This document shows, piece by piece, positions 1-8,787 of a stretch of DNA of 64,000 nucleotides. The notes under the pieces were generated by a model. The model saw only the letters and a list, made by a program, of their open reading frames with translations. It searched no databases and was not told the DNA's origin. The first letter of the stretch is position 1. Each line of letters begins with the position of its first letter. The translations under genes and the position numbers were made by a program. The stretch lies in the NCBI RefSeq assembly GCF_000190735.1, contig NC_015177.1:3720001-3784000 (forward strand), read 5' to 3'. The stretch is from Pseudopedobacter saltans DSM 12145 (GTDB lineage Bacteria; Bacteroidota; Bacteroidia; Sphingobacteriales; Sphingobacteriaceae).

Positions 1-239
1 ATATGAGCCTGGGTTTGTTTTCAATGAAATCAGGACAGTTTGGTAAAGCTGTAGATCGTTTCAAAACAGTAGTTAAAGTTAAGAAAGATCCGGAAGCATA
101 TTTTTATATGGCTACAAGCTATGAAAATATGGGGATGAAAACGGCTGCGGTTGAGGCTTACGAAGAAGCTAAGAGACTCGCTGGAGATCCAGGATTAAGT
201 TCTTTCATAGACAGAAAAATTAAAGAGTTAAATAATTAA
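1..239 (+). CDS. TPR-repeat protein, C-terminal fragment
   Basis: The reading frame is open from the window edge, so this is the 3' end of a longer gene; the ATG at 3 is probably internal. The visible 78 residues contain two helix-turn-helix TPR units (G-x-F-x-K-A-V-D-R-F and A-Y-F-Y-M-A-T-S-Y-E-N-M-G) and a charged C-terminal helix. TPR arrays mediate protein-protein contacts; no catalytic function can be assigned. It lies 23 nt upstream of the 29-residue basic protein and may be co-transcribed with it. Confidence 0.7.
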   Translation, partial: MSLGLFSMKSGQFGKAVDRFKTVVKVKKDPEAYFYMATSYENMGMKTAAVEAYEEAKRLAGDPGLSSFIDRKIKELNN

Positions 240-262
240 TAAATACTTAAACATTAAAGATT

Positions 263-352
263 ATGCCAAGCGGTAAAAAAAGAAAAAGACATAAAATGGC
301 TACCCACAAACGTAAAAAACGTTTAAGAAAAAACAGACATAAGAAAAAATAG
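263..352 (+). CDS. 29-residue basic AURKAIP1/COX24-domain (mS38-like) protein
   Basis: The ATG at 263 opens a 29-codon frame beginning MPSGKKRKRHKMATHKRKKR and ending in KNRHKKK. Almost two thirds of the residues are Lys, Arg or His and there are no acidic residues. The pattern fits the short Bacteroidota proteins annotated as AURKAIP1/COX24 domain, the family of mitochondrial ribosomal protein mS38, so a ribosome- or RNA-bound role is likely. That assignment is from memory of the family, not a search. The gene sits between the TPR gene and rng and is followed at once by a hairpin with a T-rich tail, so it is the last gene of its transcript. It is small enough for gene callers to miss. Confidence 0.75.
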   Translation: MPSGKKRKRHKMATHKRKKRLRKNRHKKK

Positions 353-368
353 GTAACTAAATAATATA

Positions 369-418
369 TTGCTCTCTAGGTTAAAGCTTAGGGAGCAAAT
401 TTGTTTCTGTTTTTATTT
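369..418 (+). terminator. Intrinsic terminator after the 29-residue gene
   Basis: A 10-bp stem (369-378 with 389-398, one G-T pair) encloses a 10-nt loop and is followed by a T-rich stretch. It separates the TPR/basic-protein transcript from rng. Confidence 0.7.
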
Positions 419-478
419 AATATTTCCTCTGTTGGTAAGGAAGGTTCTATTGACTAGAACATATTAAAAAAGTAGCTG

Positions 479-2029
479 TTGGTAAAAGAGTTAATTATTA
501 ATTCGGCCCCAGGAGGGGTTACTATTGCATTAGTGCAAGACAAGCAACTTGTAGAACTCAACAAAGAGCAAATCAACAACAATTATGCTGTTGGAGACAT
601 TTATCTGGGACGAATTAAAAAAATTATGCCCGGGCTTAATGCTGCTTTTGTAGATGTGGGTTACGAGAAGGATGCTTTTTTGCATTATTTGGATTTAGGA
701 CCACAGGTTCAATCTTTATTAAAACTAACAAGGCAAGCTAGAAATGGCAATTTCACAGACTATCTTCTTAGCAGTTTTAAAAGAGAAGAAGATATCGACA
801 AGTCTGGAAAAATCTCTACGATTTTATCAAAAGACTTATTGCTGCCTGTGCAGATTGCCAAAGAACCTATTTCTACTAAAGGCCCAAGGTTAAGTTCTGA
901 TCTTTCTATAGCCGGTAGATTTGTTGTTTTAGTTCCTTTTTCGGATGTAATTTCTATCTCCAAAAAGATCAAGAGCAATACAGAGCGTACCCGCTTAAGA
1001 AAGATAGTAGAAGGAATTAAGCCAAAAGGCTTTGGAATTATTATTAGGACGGTTTCTGAGAAAAAAGGCGTAGCGGAAATCCAAAAGGATATTCTGGATC
1101 TGGTATCGAAGTGGGAAACTCTGATGAAGAAAATCCCTAAAACCGGACCGGCAAAAAGAATACTCGGAGAAATGGGAAGAACATCTACCATTCTTCGGGA
1201 CATACTGAACGCTGATTTTACACATGTTTATGTTGATGATCCGGCATTGTTTGAGGAAGTAAAGTCTTATGTACATGAAATTTCTCCGGAAATGGAAAGT
1301 ATTGTTAAGCTTTACAAAGGCAAAGAGCCTATTTTCGAACATTTTGGACTGGAAAAACAAATTAAAGCCTCTTTTGGCAAGACAGTTAATCTTGCAGGTG
1401 GTGCATATCTGGTAATAGAGCATACGGAAGCACTGCATGTAATCGACGTAAATAGCGGAAACAGAACAGCTAATCCTGAAAATCAGGAAGAGAATGCATT
1501 GCAGGTTAATAAGGAAGCGGCAAAAGAAATTGCCAGACAACTTCGCTTGCGAGATATGGGAGGTATTGTAGTAATCGATTTTATCGATATGCACAAAGCT
1601 CCAAATCGTAAAGAGTTGTTCGATTTTCTGAAAACTGAAATGAGCCATGATAGGGCTAAGCATACTATTCTTCCTCCAAGCAAGTTTGGATTGGTACAGA
1701 TTACTCGTCAAAGGGTAAGACCGGAGATGAATATTGTAACCAGCGAAAAATGTCCTACTTGTGGCGGAACAGGAGAGATTAAAGCGAGTATCGTCCTGAT
1801 TGATGATATAGAGAATAATCTGAATTACATTTTAAACGAACAAGCGGAAAAAGGGATTACACTAGCTGTTCATCCTTATGTAGAAGCGTTTATTAAAAGA
1901 GGGTTTTTGTCTAAGCAAGTGAAATGGTTCTTTAAGTACGGGCAATGGGTAAAAGTAAAAGGTATTACCTCATACCACTTAACGGAATTTGCCTTTATGA
2001 ATAATAAAGAAGAAGAGATCAAGCTTTAA
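479..2029 (+). CDS. rng: Ribonuclease G (RNase E/G family)
   Basis: A 516-residue endoribonuclease of the RNase E/G family, which cuts single-stranded AU-rich RNA and takes part in rRNA maturation and mRNA decay in the cytoplasm. The S1 RNA-binding domain lies at about residues 38-130 (start motif GDIYLGRIKKIMPGLNAAFV). The catalytic DNase-I-like region carries the metal-binding aspartates D323 (DVNSG) and D367 (DFIDM). The zinc-link cysteines C425 and C428 (CPTCGG) hold the dimer. There is no C-terminal degradosome scaffold, so this is RNase G-like. Translation must begin at the TTG at 479: an in-frame TAG lies two codons before it and no ATG is available near the conserved N-terminus (VKELIIN). 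Confidence 0.95.
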   Translation: MVKELIINSAPGGVTIALVQDKQLVELNKEQINNNYAVGDIYLGRIKKIMPGLNAAFVDVGYEKDAFLHYLDLGPQVQSLLKLTRQARNGNFTDYLLSSFKREEDIDKSGKISTILSKDLLLPVQIAKEPISTKGPRLSSDLSIAGRFVVLVPFSDVISISKKIKSNTERTRLRKIVEGIKPKGFGIIIRTVSEKKGVAEIQKDILDLVSKWETLMKKIPKTGPAKRILGEMGRTSTILRDILNADFTHVYVDDPALFEEVKSYVHEISPEMESIVKLYKGKEPIFEHFGLEKQIKASFGKTVNLAGGAYLVIEHTEALHVIDVNSGNRTANPENQEENALQVNKEAAKEIARQLRLRDMGGIVVIDFIDMHKAPNRKELFDFLKTEMSHDRAKHTILPPSKFGLVQITRQRVRPEMNIVTSEKCPTCGGTGEIKASIVLIDDIENNLNYILNEQAEKGITLAVHPYVEAFIKRGFLSKQVKWFFKYGQWVKVKGITSYHLTEFAFMNNKEEEIKL

Positions 2030-2079
2030 TGCAATACTATGATCCTTAAAGTAAGGATCGCGAATTTGAAAGCGAACAC

Positions 2080-2122
2080 AAAATCCTCAGAAAATTCAAT
2101 TTTCTGAGGATTTTGTTTTTTT
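2080..2122 (+). terminator. Terminator of rng
   Basis: A 15-16 bp perfect stem (2080-2095 with 2099-2114) around a short TTCA-type loop is followed by a T-run. A second, smaller perfect hairpin (2041-2048 with 2052-2059) lies just before it. Confidence 0.9.
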
Positions 2123-2273
2123 GAGTTTACTTGACGTTTTTCATTTTTATAACGAATGCTTTTAAAGCATTTTAAGTTCGGAAAATATGGATAGAACTTA
2201 AATAGTATCTTACTTAAGTTTTTGATGTGTTTTCTTAAATAGTGTTATACTTATTTAAGGAAAATATGAATAA

Positions 2274-2641
2274 ATGAATAATCATCATTCAGGAAATTAT
2301 ATCAATCAAGGATATTATAAAAGCTTTCAACCCAGCCTTATCAATAGATAATGGTCTTGGAGATATGGAAGTTATTCAATTGTCGAGTAAAGCAGATATG
2401 TGTTTAGGTCGGTTGGATATGTACTCAGAATAGCGCTAAGGAAGTAATAGAATATTTATATACTAAGCCAATAATAGATGTCTCAAAAGTGGATAATTTA
2501 ATACAAAAGTCTAATGTGACAGCTTACAAGCTTATTTCAGACCTGGAAAAACAGGATGTTTTAAGGGAGATATCCGGGGCACAGAGAAATAGATTTTATA
2601 TATTTAAGATTATGTGGATTTGTTTAAAAGCGTTTAATTAA
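2274..2641 (+). pseudogene. Remnant of a Fic-family gene (N- and C-terminal pieces, catalytic core lost)
   Basis: An ATG at 2274 opens a short frame with the N-terminal signature of Fic proteins (GNYINQGYYKSFQPSLINR), which stops at a TAA. The next frame continues with GDMEVIQLSSKADMCLGRLD and then stops. From 2435 to 2641 a frame reads like the C-terminal winged-helix of Fic proteins (DVSKVDNLIQKSNVTAYKLI, then LEKQDVLREISGAQRNRFYI). The Fic catalytic core (HxFx[D/E]GNGR) is absent, so about 200 residues were deleted. Intact Fic enzymes transfer AMP or other phosphoryl groups to proteins; this copy cannot. It converges with mdtD, whose stop lies 6 nt away. Confidence 0.8.
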
Positions 2642-2646
2642 GCGGA

Positions 2647-4062
2647 TTAACTGTGATCTTCTCCTGTTCTATGCCCCGACAAATTATCACCGTCGGTTTT
2701 TCTTAAGCGAGTAAATACTAATGAGGATAAAGCAGTAATTATTCCTAGTATAATAAATGTATACTTAAATGCAGTAATATTTGATTGAGAAGGAATATTG
2801 TGCATTAAATTTAGTAAAAAAGATGTTATAGAAATGCCAAAGCTAATGGATAATTGCTGGGTAACCGCAATCATACTGTTTCCTTCGCTGGAAGTATCTT
2901 TATCCAGATCGGCGACGGAGATGGTGTTCATGGAAGTGAACTGGACTGAACTGATCATTCCGTAAAGCAATAAAAGTGGGATAAGCATATAAAGTGGGGT
3001 ATTTTGGTTAGGGAGCGAAAACAGAGCTATGATTATGGCCAGTAGAATGGTATTTCCAACCAGTGTTCGCCTGTATCCTAATTTCTTTACAATTTTTGTT
3101 ACTATGGTTTTTGTGAAAAGATTCGCTGCTGCGGAAGGAATAAGCATTAAGCCGGATATTGCTGCCGGATAGCCTAATCCAATTTGCAACATTAACGGTA
3201 AAAGAAGCGGAAAGCCTCCTATGCCAAGCCGGGTTGATAAACTTCCTATAAGTCCGATCCTCAATGTTCTTATATTGAAGAGTTCCAGTTTTATTAGCGG
3301 GTTTTTAGTTTTTAAAGCATGCTGTATATAAGAGAATATCAATAAGCCGGATAATGTGATAAAGCCGATTAGATAAACTGTATTTCCTTTTCCACCATTA
3401 CCTATCTCCATAGCTAAAGTGATTAAAGTTAAGGCGCCACTAAAGAAAATAAATCCGAGGAAATCGAAAACGCCTGTCTCCCTTTTAAAATTAGGCATAG
3501 CGTAGCCGGCCATAAAAATTCCTATAATCCCAATGGGGATATTTATTAAAAATATCCAATGCCAGGACGCAAAGTCTACAATAAAACCACCAAGGCTGGG
3601 ACCTAACAGCGGCCCCACCATCCCCGGAATGATGACAAAGTTCAAAACGCGTAAAAGCAGTTTTTTAGGATAAGCATATAAGATGGTTAATCTGGCGACG
3701 GGAACCATCATAGCTCCTCCAATTCCCTGTAATATTCTGGAAAACACCAACTGTGGAAGATTGCCTGCCAGAGAGCAGCATAGAGAGCCGATAGTAAAAA
3801 GCGCTACAGCAATGGTGAAAGTGGTTTTTGTGCCAAATTTGTCTGCCATCCAGCCGCTGACCGGAATTAAAACGGCTAAAGTAAGGGTGTATGATATAAT
3901 TACCGATTGCATGTCCAGTGCCGAATGATTGAGGTCTTTCGCAATTGCTGGAAGTGCGGTGTTGAGGATGGTACCATCCAATGATTGCATGAAGAATGCA
4001 AGTGCGGCAATCCATGGTAAAAACTTTCTCGATCGCTGGTCAAAAAGGGTTGTTTCTGTCAT
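2647..4062 (-). CDS. MFS drug-efflux transporter, DHA2/MdtD type
   Basis: A 471-residue inner-membrane protein of the major facilitator superfamily that should export drugs or other hydrophobic solutes with proton antiport. The first helix has the DHA2 motif LDGTILNTALP. The loop motif A (GWMADKFGTKTTF) follows helix 2. The antiporter motif C (GMVGPLLGPSLGGFI) sits in helix 5. About 13-14 hydrophobic segments are visible. The closest well-known relative by pattern is E. coli MdtD; the substrate cannot be read from sequence. The gene stands alone, with its start 193 nt from the divergent carB. Confidence 0.85.
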   Translation of the reverse strand: MTETTLFDQRSRKFLPWIAALAFFMQSLDGTILNTALPAIAKDLNHSALDMQSVIISYTLTLAVLIPVSGWMADKFGTKTTFTIAVALFTIGSLCCSLAGNLPQLVFSRILQGIGGAMMVPVARLTILYAYPKKLLLRVLNFVIIPGMVGPLLGPSLGGFIVDFASWHWIFLINIPIGIIGIFMAGYAMPNFKRETGVFDFLGFIFFSGALTLITLAMEIGNGGKGNTVYLIGFITLSGLLIFSYIQHALKTKNPLIKLELFNIRTLRIGLIGSLSTRLGIGGFPLLLPLMLQIGLGYPAAISGLMLIPSAAANLFTKTIVTKIVKKLGYRRTLVGNTILLAIIIALFSLPNQNTPLYMLIPLLLLYGMISSVQFTSMNTISVADLDKDTSSEGNSMIAVTQQLSISFGISITSFLLNLMHNIPSQSNITAFKYTFIILGIITALSSLVFTRLRKTDGDNLSGHRTGEDHS

Positions 4063-4181
4063 TTAAAGAGATACAATAAAAAAACAACGGAAAAAGTTTG
4101 GTTTGTGTTCTTGTCTTGATATGATAAGACCGAATAATTGACAAATTTATCTAAAGCAGTGGAAATATTTCATTTTTTTCC

Positions 4182-4210
4182 TATCTTTGCATCCCGACAA
4201 ACAAGTCGGG
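4182..4210 (+). promoter_or_regulatory. carB promoter (-7 box) and leader hairpin
   Basis: TATCTTTG at 4182-4189 matches the Bacteroidota -7 consensus TAnnTTTG; no clear -33 TTTG is seen. The stretch after it holds a 6-bp perfect stem (4193-4198 with 4205-4210), then a second pair of arms, GCGTAA and TTACGC, at about 4224-4252. They would form at the very 5' end of the mRNA. Confidence 0.6.
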
Positions 4211-4255
4211 CTTTTCTATAAAAGCGTAAGAAAATCCCGAAAATAATTTACGCCA

Positions 4256-7069
4256 ATGCCAAAAGATACGTCAATTAAATCAGTCCTGATCATCGGATCG
4301 GGTCCAATCATTATCGGTCAAGCTTGTGAATTTGACTATTCTGGTTCTCAAGCTGCTTTGTCTTTGAAAGAAGAAGGAATCGAGGTTTCAATCATCAACT
4401 CCAATCCGGCAACCATCATGACGGATAATGTGATTGCAGATCATGTTTATCTGTTACCATTAACAGTTGATTCTATCGAGCAAATTTTACAGGAACGTAA
4501 AATTGATGCGGTACTACCAACTATGGGAGGCCAAACTGCTTTGAATCTTGCTAAGGAAGCCGATGAAAGAGGTATTTGGACAAAATACGGAGTGAGGATT
4601 ATAGGTGTTGATATTGCAGCTATAGAGAAAACAGAAAACAGAGAGGAGTTTAGACAGCTGATGGTAGATATCGGTGTGGGTGTAGCTCCTTCTAAGATAG
4701 CTAACTCTTTCCTTGAAGGTAAAGAAGCGGCTCAGGAAATAGGTTTTCCGTTGGTAATCCGTCCTTCCTACACATTAGGCGGTTCAGGAGGTGGTTTCGT
4801 ACACAGCAAAGAAGACTTTGATGCTGCTTTAACCAGAGGTTTAACGGCGTCGCCAACTCATGAGGTTTTAGTAGAACAAGCTGTATTGGGATGGAAAGAG
4901 TTTGAGCTGGAACTGTTAAGAGATAGCAATGACAACGTTATCATCATCTGTTCTATCGAAAACTTCGATCCAATGGGAATCCATACAGGAGACTCCATTA
5001 CAGTTGCTCCTGCAATGACATTGTCTGACAGAACTTATCAGGAGATGCGTAATCAGGCGATCAAGATGATGAGAGCTATCGGTAATTTTGCGGGTGGATG
5101 TAACGTACAGTTCTCTGTAAATCCAGCGAATGATGATATCATCGCCATCGAGATCAATCCTCGTGTTTCCAGATCTTCAGCGTTAGCATCGAAGGCTACT
5201 GGTTACCCAATCGCGAAAATAGCAGCTAAATTGGCTATCGGATACAACTTAGACGAACTGCAAAATCAAATTACAAAAACAACATCAGCATATTTCGAAC
5301 CTACTTTAGATTATGTAATCGTTAAAATCCCTCGTTGGAACTTTGATAAATTCCCGGGAGCTAACAAAGAGTTAGGTTTACAAATGAAAGCGGTAGGTGA
5401 GGTTATGGGAATCGGGCGTTCTTTTAACGAAGCCTTACAAAAAGCTTGTCAGTCGCTGGAAATTGGTAGAGCAGGTTTAGGTGCAGATGGAAAGCAAGAC
5501 AGAAGCGTAGAAGAAATTATGTACAAATTGGAGCATCCAAGCTGGGACAGATTGTTCGCTGTAAAAGATGCTTTGAGAATTGGTGTGCCAATTGAATCTG
5601 TTAGAAAAGCAACCAGAATTGACAAATGGTTCTTACACGAAATTCAGGATCTTGTTAACTTAGAAAACGAACTTAAGCGCTATACATTAAACAACATCCC
5701 TAAAGACATGTTGTTGACATTGAAACAAAAAGGTTTCTCTGATGTACAGATTGCCTGGTTGTTAGGTGTAACGGAAGATGAGGTTTACGATAAGAGAAAA
5801 GAACTGGGTATCAAGCGTGTTTATAAAATTGTAGATACCTGTGCTGCGGAATTCCCTGCGCAAACCCCTTATTACTACTCAACATATGAAGGAGAGAACG
5901 AATCTGTTCCTTCGGATAAAAAGAAAATTATTGTTCTGGGATCTGGTCCGAATAGAATTGGACAAGGTATTGAGTTCGATTACTCTTGTGTACACGGCTT
6001 ATTGGCTGCTAAAGAAGAAGGTTTCGAGTCAATCATGGTGAACTGTAATCCGGAGACGGTTTCTACAGATTTTAACATGGCTGATAAACTATACTTCGAG
6101 CCAATATTCTGGGAACATGTTAGAGAGATTATCGAATTGGAGAAACCAGAAGGTGTTATTGTTCAGTTAGGTGGTCAAACTGCTCTTAAAATGGCAGAAA
6201 AACTACATGAAAGAGGAATCAAAATTATCGGTACTTCTTTCGACAACATGGACATTGCCGAAGATCGCGGGCGCTTCTCTGACTTGTTAAGAGATTTAAA
6301 TATCCCTTATCCTAGATATGGTGTTGCTGAAAGTGCTGAGGAAGCATTGAAAGTAGCTAACGAAGTAGGATATCCGGTACTGGTAAGACCTTCTTATGTT
6401 TTGGGAGGACAAGGGATGAGTATTGTAATCAACGATGAAGATCTGGAAAAAGCGGTAGTGAAGTTGTTAGGTGATTTACCAGGAAACAGGGTATTGATTG
6501 ATCACTTCTTAGACAGAGCAGAAGAAGCCGAGTCAGATTCAATCTTCGATGGGGAAGATATTCACATTATTGGGTTAATGGAGCATATCGAGCCAGCAGG
6601 TATTCACTCGGGAGATTCCAGTGCAGTATTACCTCCATACACATTGTCAGCAAATGTGATTAGCAAAATGGAAGAGTACACAGAAAAGTTAGCAAGAGCA
6701 TTGGATATTCGTGGATTGATGAACATTCAGTTCGCCATCAAAAACGAAGATGTATATGTGATTGAAGCCAATCCGAGAGCATCAAGAACTGTTCCGTTCA
6801 TTGCAAAAGCATATGATGTACCTTATGTAAATATCGCAGCTAAGGTTATGTTAGGCACTAAAAAGCTAAAGGACTTTACAATCGAAAGAAAATTAGAAGG
6901 TTATGCAATTAAACAACCTGTATTCTCTTACGATAAATTCCCTGAAGTAGCTAAGCAGTTAGGTCCTGAGATGAAATCTACGGGAGAAGCGATCTTGTTT
7001 ATCAAATCTTTAGAAGATCCTTACTTTGTAAAACTGAATAAAGAAAAGTCTATGTACTTATCAAAATAA
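4256..7069 (+). CDS. carB: Carbamoyl-phosphate synthase large subunit lacking the C-terminal regulatory domain
   Basis: The 937-residue synthetase subunit makes carbamoyl phosphate from bicarbonate, ATP and glutamine-derived ammonia, for pyrimidine and arginine synthesis. Two ATP-grasp halves are plain: the first begins KSVLIIGSGPIIIGQACEFD, the second (about residue 553) IIVLGSGPNRIGQGIEFDYS. Each has its GGSGGG or GGQGM loop and a metal-binding motif (EINPRVSRSS, EANPRASRTV). The protein ends about 20 residues after MKSTGEA, where the E. coli enzyme (1073 residues) goes on into the MGS-like domain that binds UMP and ornithine. That domain is missing here with no sign of a frameshift, and a strong terminator follows. 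No carA is in the window. Confidence 0.97.
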   Translation: MPKDTSIKSVLIIGSGPIIIGQACEFDYSGSQAALSLKEEGIEVSIINSNPATIMTDNVIADHVYLLPLTVDSIEQILQERKIDAVLPTMGGQTALNLAKEADERGIWTKYGVRIIGVDIAAIEKTENREEFRQLMVDIGVGVAPSKIANSFLEGKEAAQEIGFPLVIRPSYTLGGSGGGFVHSKEDFDAALTRGLTASPTHEVLVEQAVLGWKEFELELLRDSNDNVIIICSIENFDPMGIHTGDSITVAPAMTLSDRTYQEMRNQAIKMMRAIGNFAGGCNVQFSVNPANDDIIAIEINPRVSRSSALASKATGYPIAKIAAKLAIGYNLDELQNQITKTTSAYFEPTLDYVIVKIPRWNFDKFPGANKELGLQMKAVGEVMGIGRSFNEALQKACQSLEIGRAGLGADGKQDRSVEEIMYKLEHPSWDRLFAVKDALRIGVPIESVRKATRIDKWFLHEIQDLVNLENELKRYTLNNIPKDMLLTLKQKGFSDVQIAWLLGVTEDEVYDKRKELGIKRVYKIVDTCAAEFPAQTPYYYSTYEGENESVPSDKKKIIVLGSGPNRIGQGIEFDYSCVHGLLAAKEEGFESIMVNCNPETVSTDFNMADKLYFEPIFWEHVREIIELEKPEGVIVQLGGQTALKMAEKLHERGIKIIGTSFDNMDIAEDRGRFSDLLRDLNIPYPRYGVAESAEEALKVANEVGYPVLVRPSYVLGGQGMSIVINDEDLEKAVVKLLGDLPGNRVLIDHFLDRAEEAESDSIFDGEDIHIIGLMEHIEPAGIHSGDSSAVLPPYTLSANVISKMEEYTEKLARALDIRGLMNIQFAIKNEDVYVIEANPRASRTVPFIAKAYDVPYVNIAAKVMLGTKKLKDFTIERKLEGYAIKQPVFSYDKFPEVAKQLGPEMKSTGEAILFIKSLEDPYFVKLNKEKSMYLSK

Positions 7070-7076
7070 GCATTCA

Positions 7077-7107
7077 ATCCCCGAAGTTTCTCTTCGGGGA
7101 TTTTTTT
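7077..7107 (+). terminator. Terminator of carB
   Basis: A perfect stem (ATCCCCGAAG pairing with CTTCGGGGAT, short loop) is followed by seven T residues. Confidence 0.92.
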
Positions 7108-7146
7108 AGACCCCAAATCTCTTTCTTACGTTTGCTATATAAAGAT

Positions 7147-7154
7147 TATCTTTG
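7147..7154 (+). promoter_or_regulatory. -7 box for the GH16 gene
   Basis: TATCTTTG fits TAnnTTTG and lies 27 nt before the ATG. No well-spaced -33 TTTG is present. Confidence 0.5.
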
Positions 7155-7181
7155 ATAGAATCCCATTTCTAAATAAACGTA

Positions 7182-8048
7182 ATGAAACCTCAAAAAAATA
7201 TTAAAGCCCCTAAGATTTCCTTGCTGACTCTTTTTGTTTGTGTTTTATCCCTTTCAGGTAAAACAAATGCAGAGGACAATAAACAAGTTAAAAATAAGGA
7301 TTGGCAGTTTGAAACACAGCCGTTTTGGTCTGATGAGTTTGATTATAGTGGAAAACCGGACGAAAGGAAGTGGGGATATGATTTAGGTAGTGGAAACAAT
7401 GGATGGGGAAATCAGGAGTTACAACATTACACGCAGGATATTAAAAATGTACGCGTAGAAAATGGTGTTTTAAAGATTTCGGCTCTGAAGGAAGATATTG
7501 AGGGCAAAAAATACAGTTCGGCCCGATTGGTTTCTAAAGGAAAAGGAGATTTTTTATATGGAAGATTTGAATTTAGAGCCAAACTGCCCGAGGGAAGAGG
7601 AACCTGGCCTGCTTTGTGGATGTTGCCGACAGATTGGGTATATGGAGGCTGGCCGAAATCTGGCGAGATAGATATTATGGAGCATGTAGGCTATGACAAA
7701 AATAATGTTCATGTTACTGTTCATACGGAAGCACACAACGGAATGAAAGGTACACAGAAAGGCAAAGCAAAGATAATTGATGGTGCCACTGCAGATTTTC
7801 ATCTCTACAGGGTTGATTGGACTCCATATGCTATTAAAGGATATATCGATGATGAAAAGGTCTTCGAATACATAAATGAAGGAAAAGGATTTGAATCGTG
7901 GCCCTTTGATAAACGTTTCCACATATTAATGAATGTAGCAATAGGCGGAAGTTGGGGAGGCCAAAAAGGTGTGGATGATACTGTTTTTCCTGCTGTTATG
8001 GAAATCGATTATGTGCGGGTTTACAGGATGATTGAGCAAAAGAAATAA
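7182..8048 (+). CDS. Secreted GH16 endo-beta-glucanase (laminarinase-like)
   Basis: A 288-residue exported glycoside hydrolase of family 16. A signal peptide covers about residues 1-30 (hydrophobic core LLTLFVCVLSLSG, ending near TNAE). The rest is one GH16 beta-jelly-roll domain with the catalytic signature GEIDIME: E162 nucleophile, D164, E167 acid/base. The conserved substrate-cleft stretch LPEGRGTWPALWMLP and the neighbours NNGWGNQELQHYT are typical of bacterial beta-1,3-(1,4)-glucanases, so laminarin or mixed-linkage glucan is the likely substrate. There is no carbohydrate-binding module and no Sus pair beside it. It is flanked by its own promoter and a downstream hairpin. Confidence 0.92.
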   Translation: MKPQKNIKAPKISLLTLFVCVLSLSGKTNAEDNKQVKNKDWQFETQPFWSDEFDYSGKPDERKWGYDLGSGNNGWGNQELQHYTQDIKNVRVENGVLKISALKEDIEGKKYSSARLVSKGKGDFLYGRFEFRAKLPEGRGTWPALWMLPTDWVYGGWPKSGEIDIMEHVGYDKNNVHVTVHTEAHNGMKGTQKGKAKIIDGATADFHLYRVDWTPYAIKGYIDDEKVFEYINEGKGFESWPFDKRFHILMNVAIGGSWGGQKGVDDTVFPAVMEIDYVRVYRMIEQKK

Positions 8049-8049
8049 T

Positions 8050-8178
8050 AAATTCCCTCATCCGCCCTTTGGGCACCTTCTCCCAGAGGTAGAAGGACAA
8101 GATAGGGACAGAAATGCAATTAGGCTGTATCAAAAGCACTTTGTCATTTCTCCTCCTAAAGTAGTCGAAATGACAAAG
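8050..8178. repeat. Dispersed intergenic repeat remnant with 12-bp inverted repeat
   Basis: The stretch reads like the short intergenic repeats of Bacteroidota (CCCTTTGGGCACCTTCTCCC and similar) and holds no gene. A perfect 12-bp inverted repeat, CTTTGTCATTTC (8139-8150) against 8167-8178, is followed by TTTTTAATTTTT and can end transcription between the convergent GH16 and lipoprotein genes. Confidence 0.55.
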
Positions 8179-8209
8179 TTTTTAATTTTTGATGCAGCCC
8201 TCTTGTATT

Positions 8210-8776
8210 TTAATGATTCTCTCCTGTGGCCAGATCAAAAGAAACATTCAAATCATCAGCTCCTCCAGCCTTCACATATTCACTTCTTGGTGAGTTCCAG
8301 GGTAATAAAGGATTGGATTTTCTGATACCATGCCTTAAAATAAGGTTTAAAGTAAATGTTGGATTTTCTTTCATTACTTCAAAAACTCCCTTAAGTCCGA
8401 TGTTGTCCTCGTAGGTATAGTTTAAAACACCGTTAGGTGCACCCGTGAAAAAGAATTGATGCAAATCTACGTCAGCCAATATCTCATCATTAACTAATTC
8501 GCCTTTGCTGTATAAACTGATATACATACGGTAAGCATGTCCGACAGTTAAATGATAATGCGATTTATCCGGTTTTCCAGTGGCATCAAACGTTACGGTT
8601 AAGGCAGTGCCAAGTTCATGATTGCCATCCGCTTCTAATTCAACAAAAGTTAATACTGTCTTGTCAAATTCTTCCTGATCGGTTTCCGGTACCGGATTAT
8701 CTTTTTTGCAGGAAGCAATGCTTAGAGAAGCCAAAGCGAAAATCACGATCGTTAATTGTTTAAAGTATTTTTTCAT
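8210..8776 (-). CDS. Lipoprotein partner of the TonB-dependent receptor
   Basis: A 188-residue lipoprotein. The start is the ATG at 8776, which gives MKKYFKQ, a hydrophobic stretch and the lipobox SIASC; the frame extends 14 codons further up but only into the receptor's stop region. The body is beta-rich, with DLHQFFF near the middle and LILRHG near the end. These features recall the small Bacteroidota lipoproteins annotated 'type 1 periplasmic binding fold superfamily', often next to a TonB receptor; that link is from memory. It follows the receptor stop by 11 nt on the same strand, so both are in one operon. A surface or periplasmic role in substrate capture is an inference. Confidence 0.7.
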   Translation of the reverse strand: MKKYFKQLTIVIFALASLSIASCKKDNPVPETDQEEFDKTVLTFVELEADGNHELGTALTVTFDATGKPDKSHYHLTVGHAYRMYISLYSKGELVNDEILADVDLHQFFFTGAPNGVLNYTYEDNIGLKGVFEVMKENPTFTLNLILRHGIRKSNPLLPWNSPRSEYVKAGGADDLNVSFDLATGENH

Positions 8777-8787
8777 TTTTTTTGTTT

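Noticed and set aside
995..1711. A 238-codon minus-strand frame inside rng
   Set aside because: Antisense shadow of a well-conserved gene; no family resemblance.
4193..4210. carB leader hairpin as a transcription attenuator
   Set aside because: It begins within a few bases of the expected transcription start and the following T-tract is weak, so no attenuation mechanism or leader peptide can be supported.
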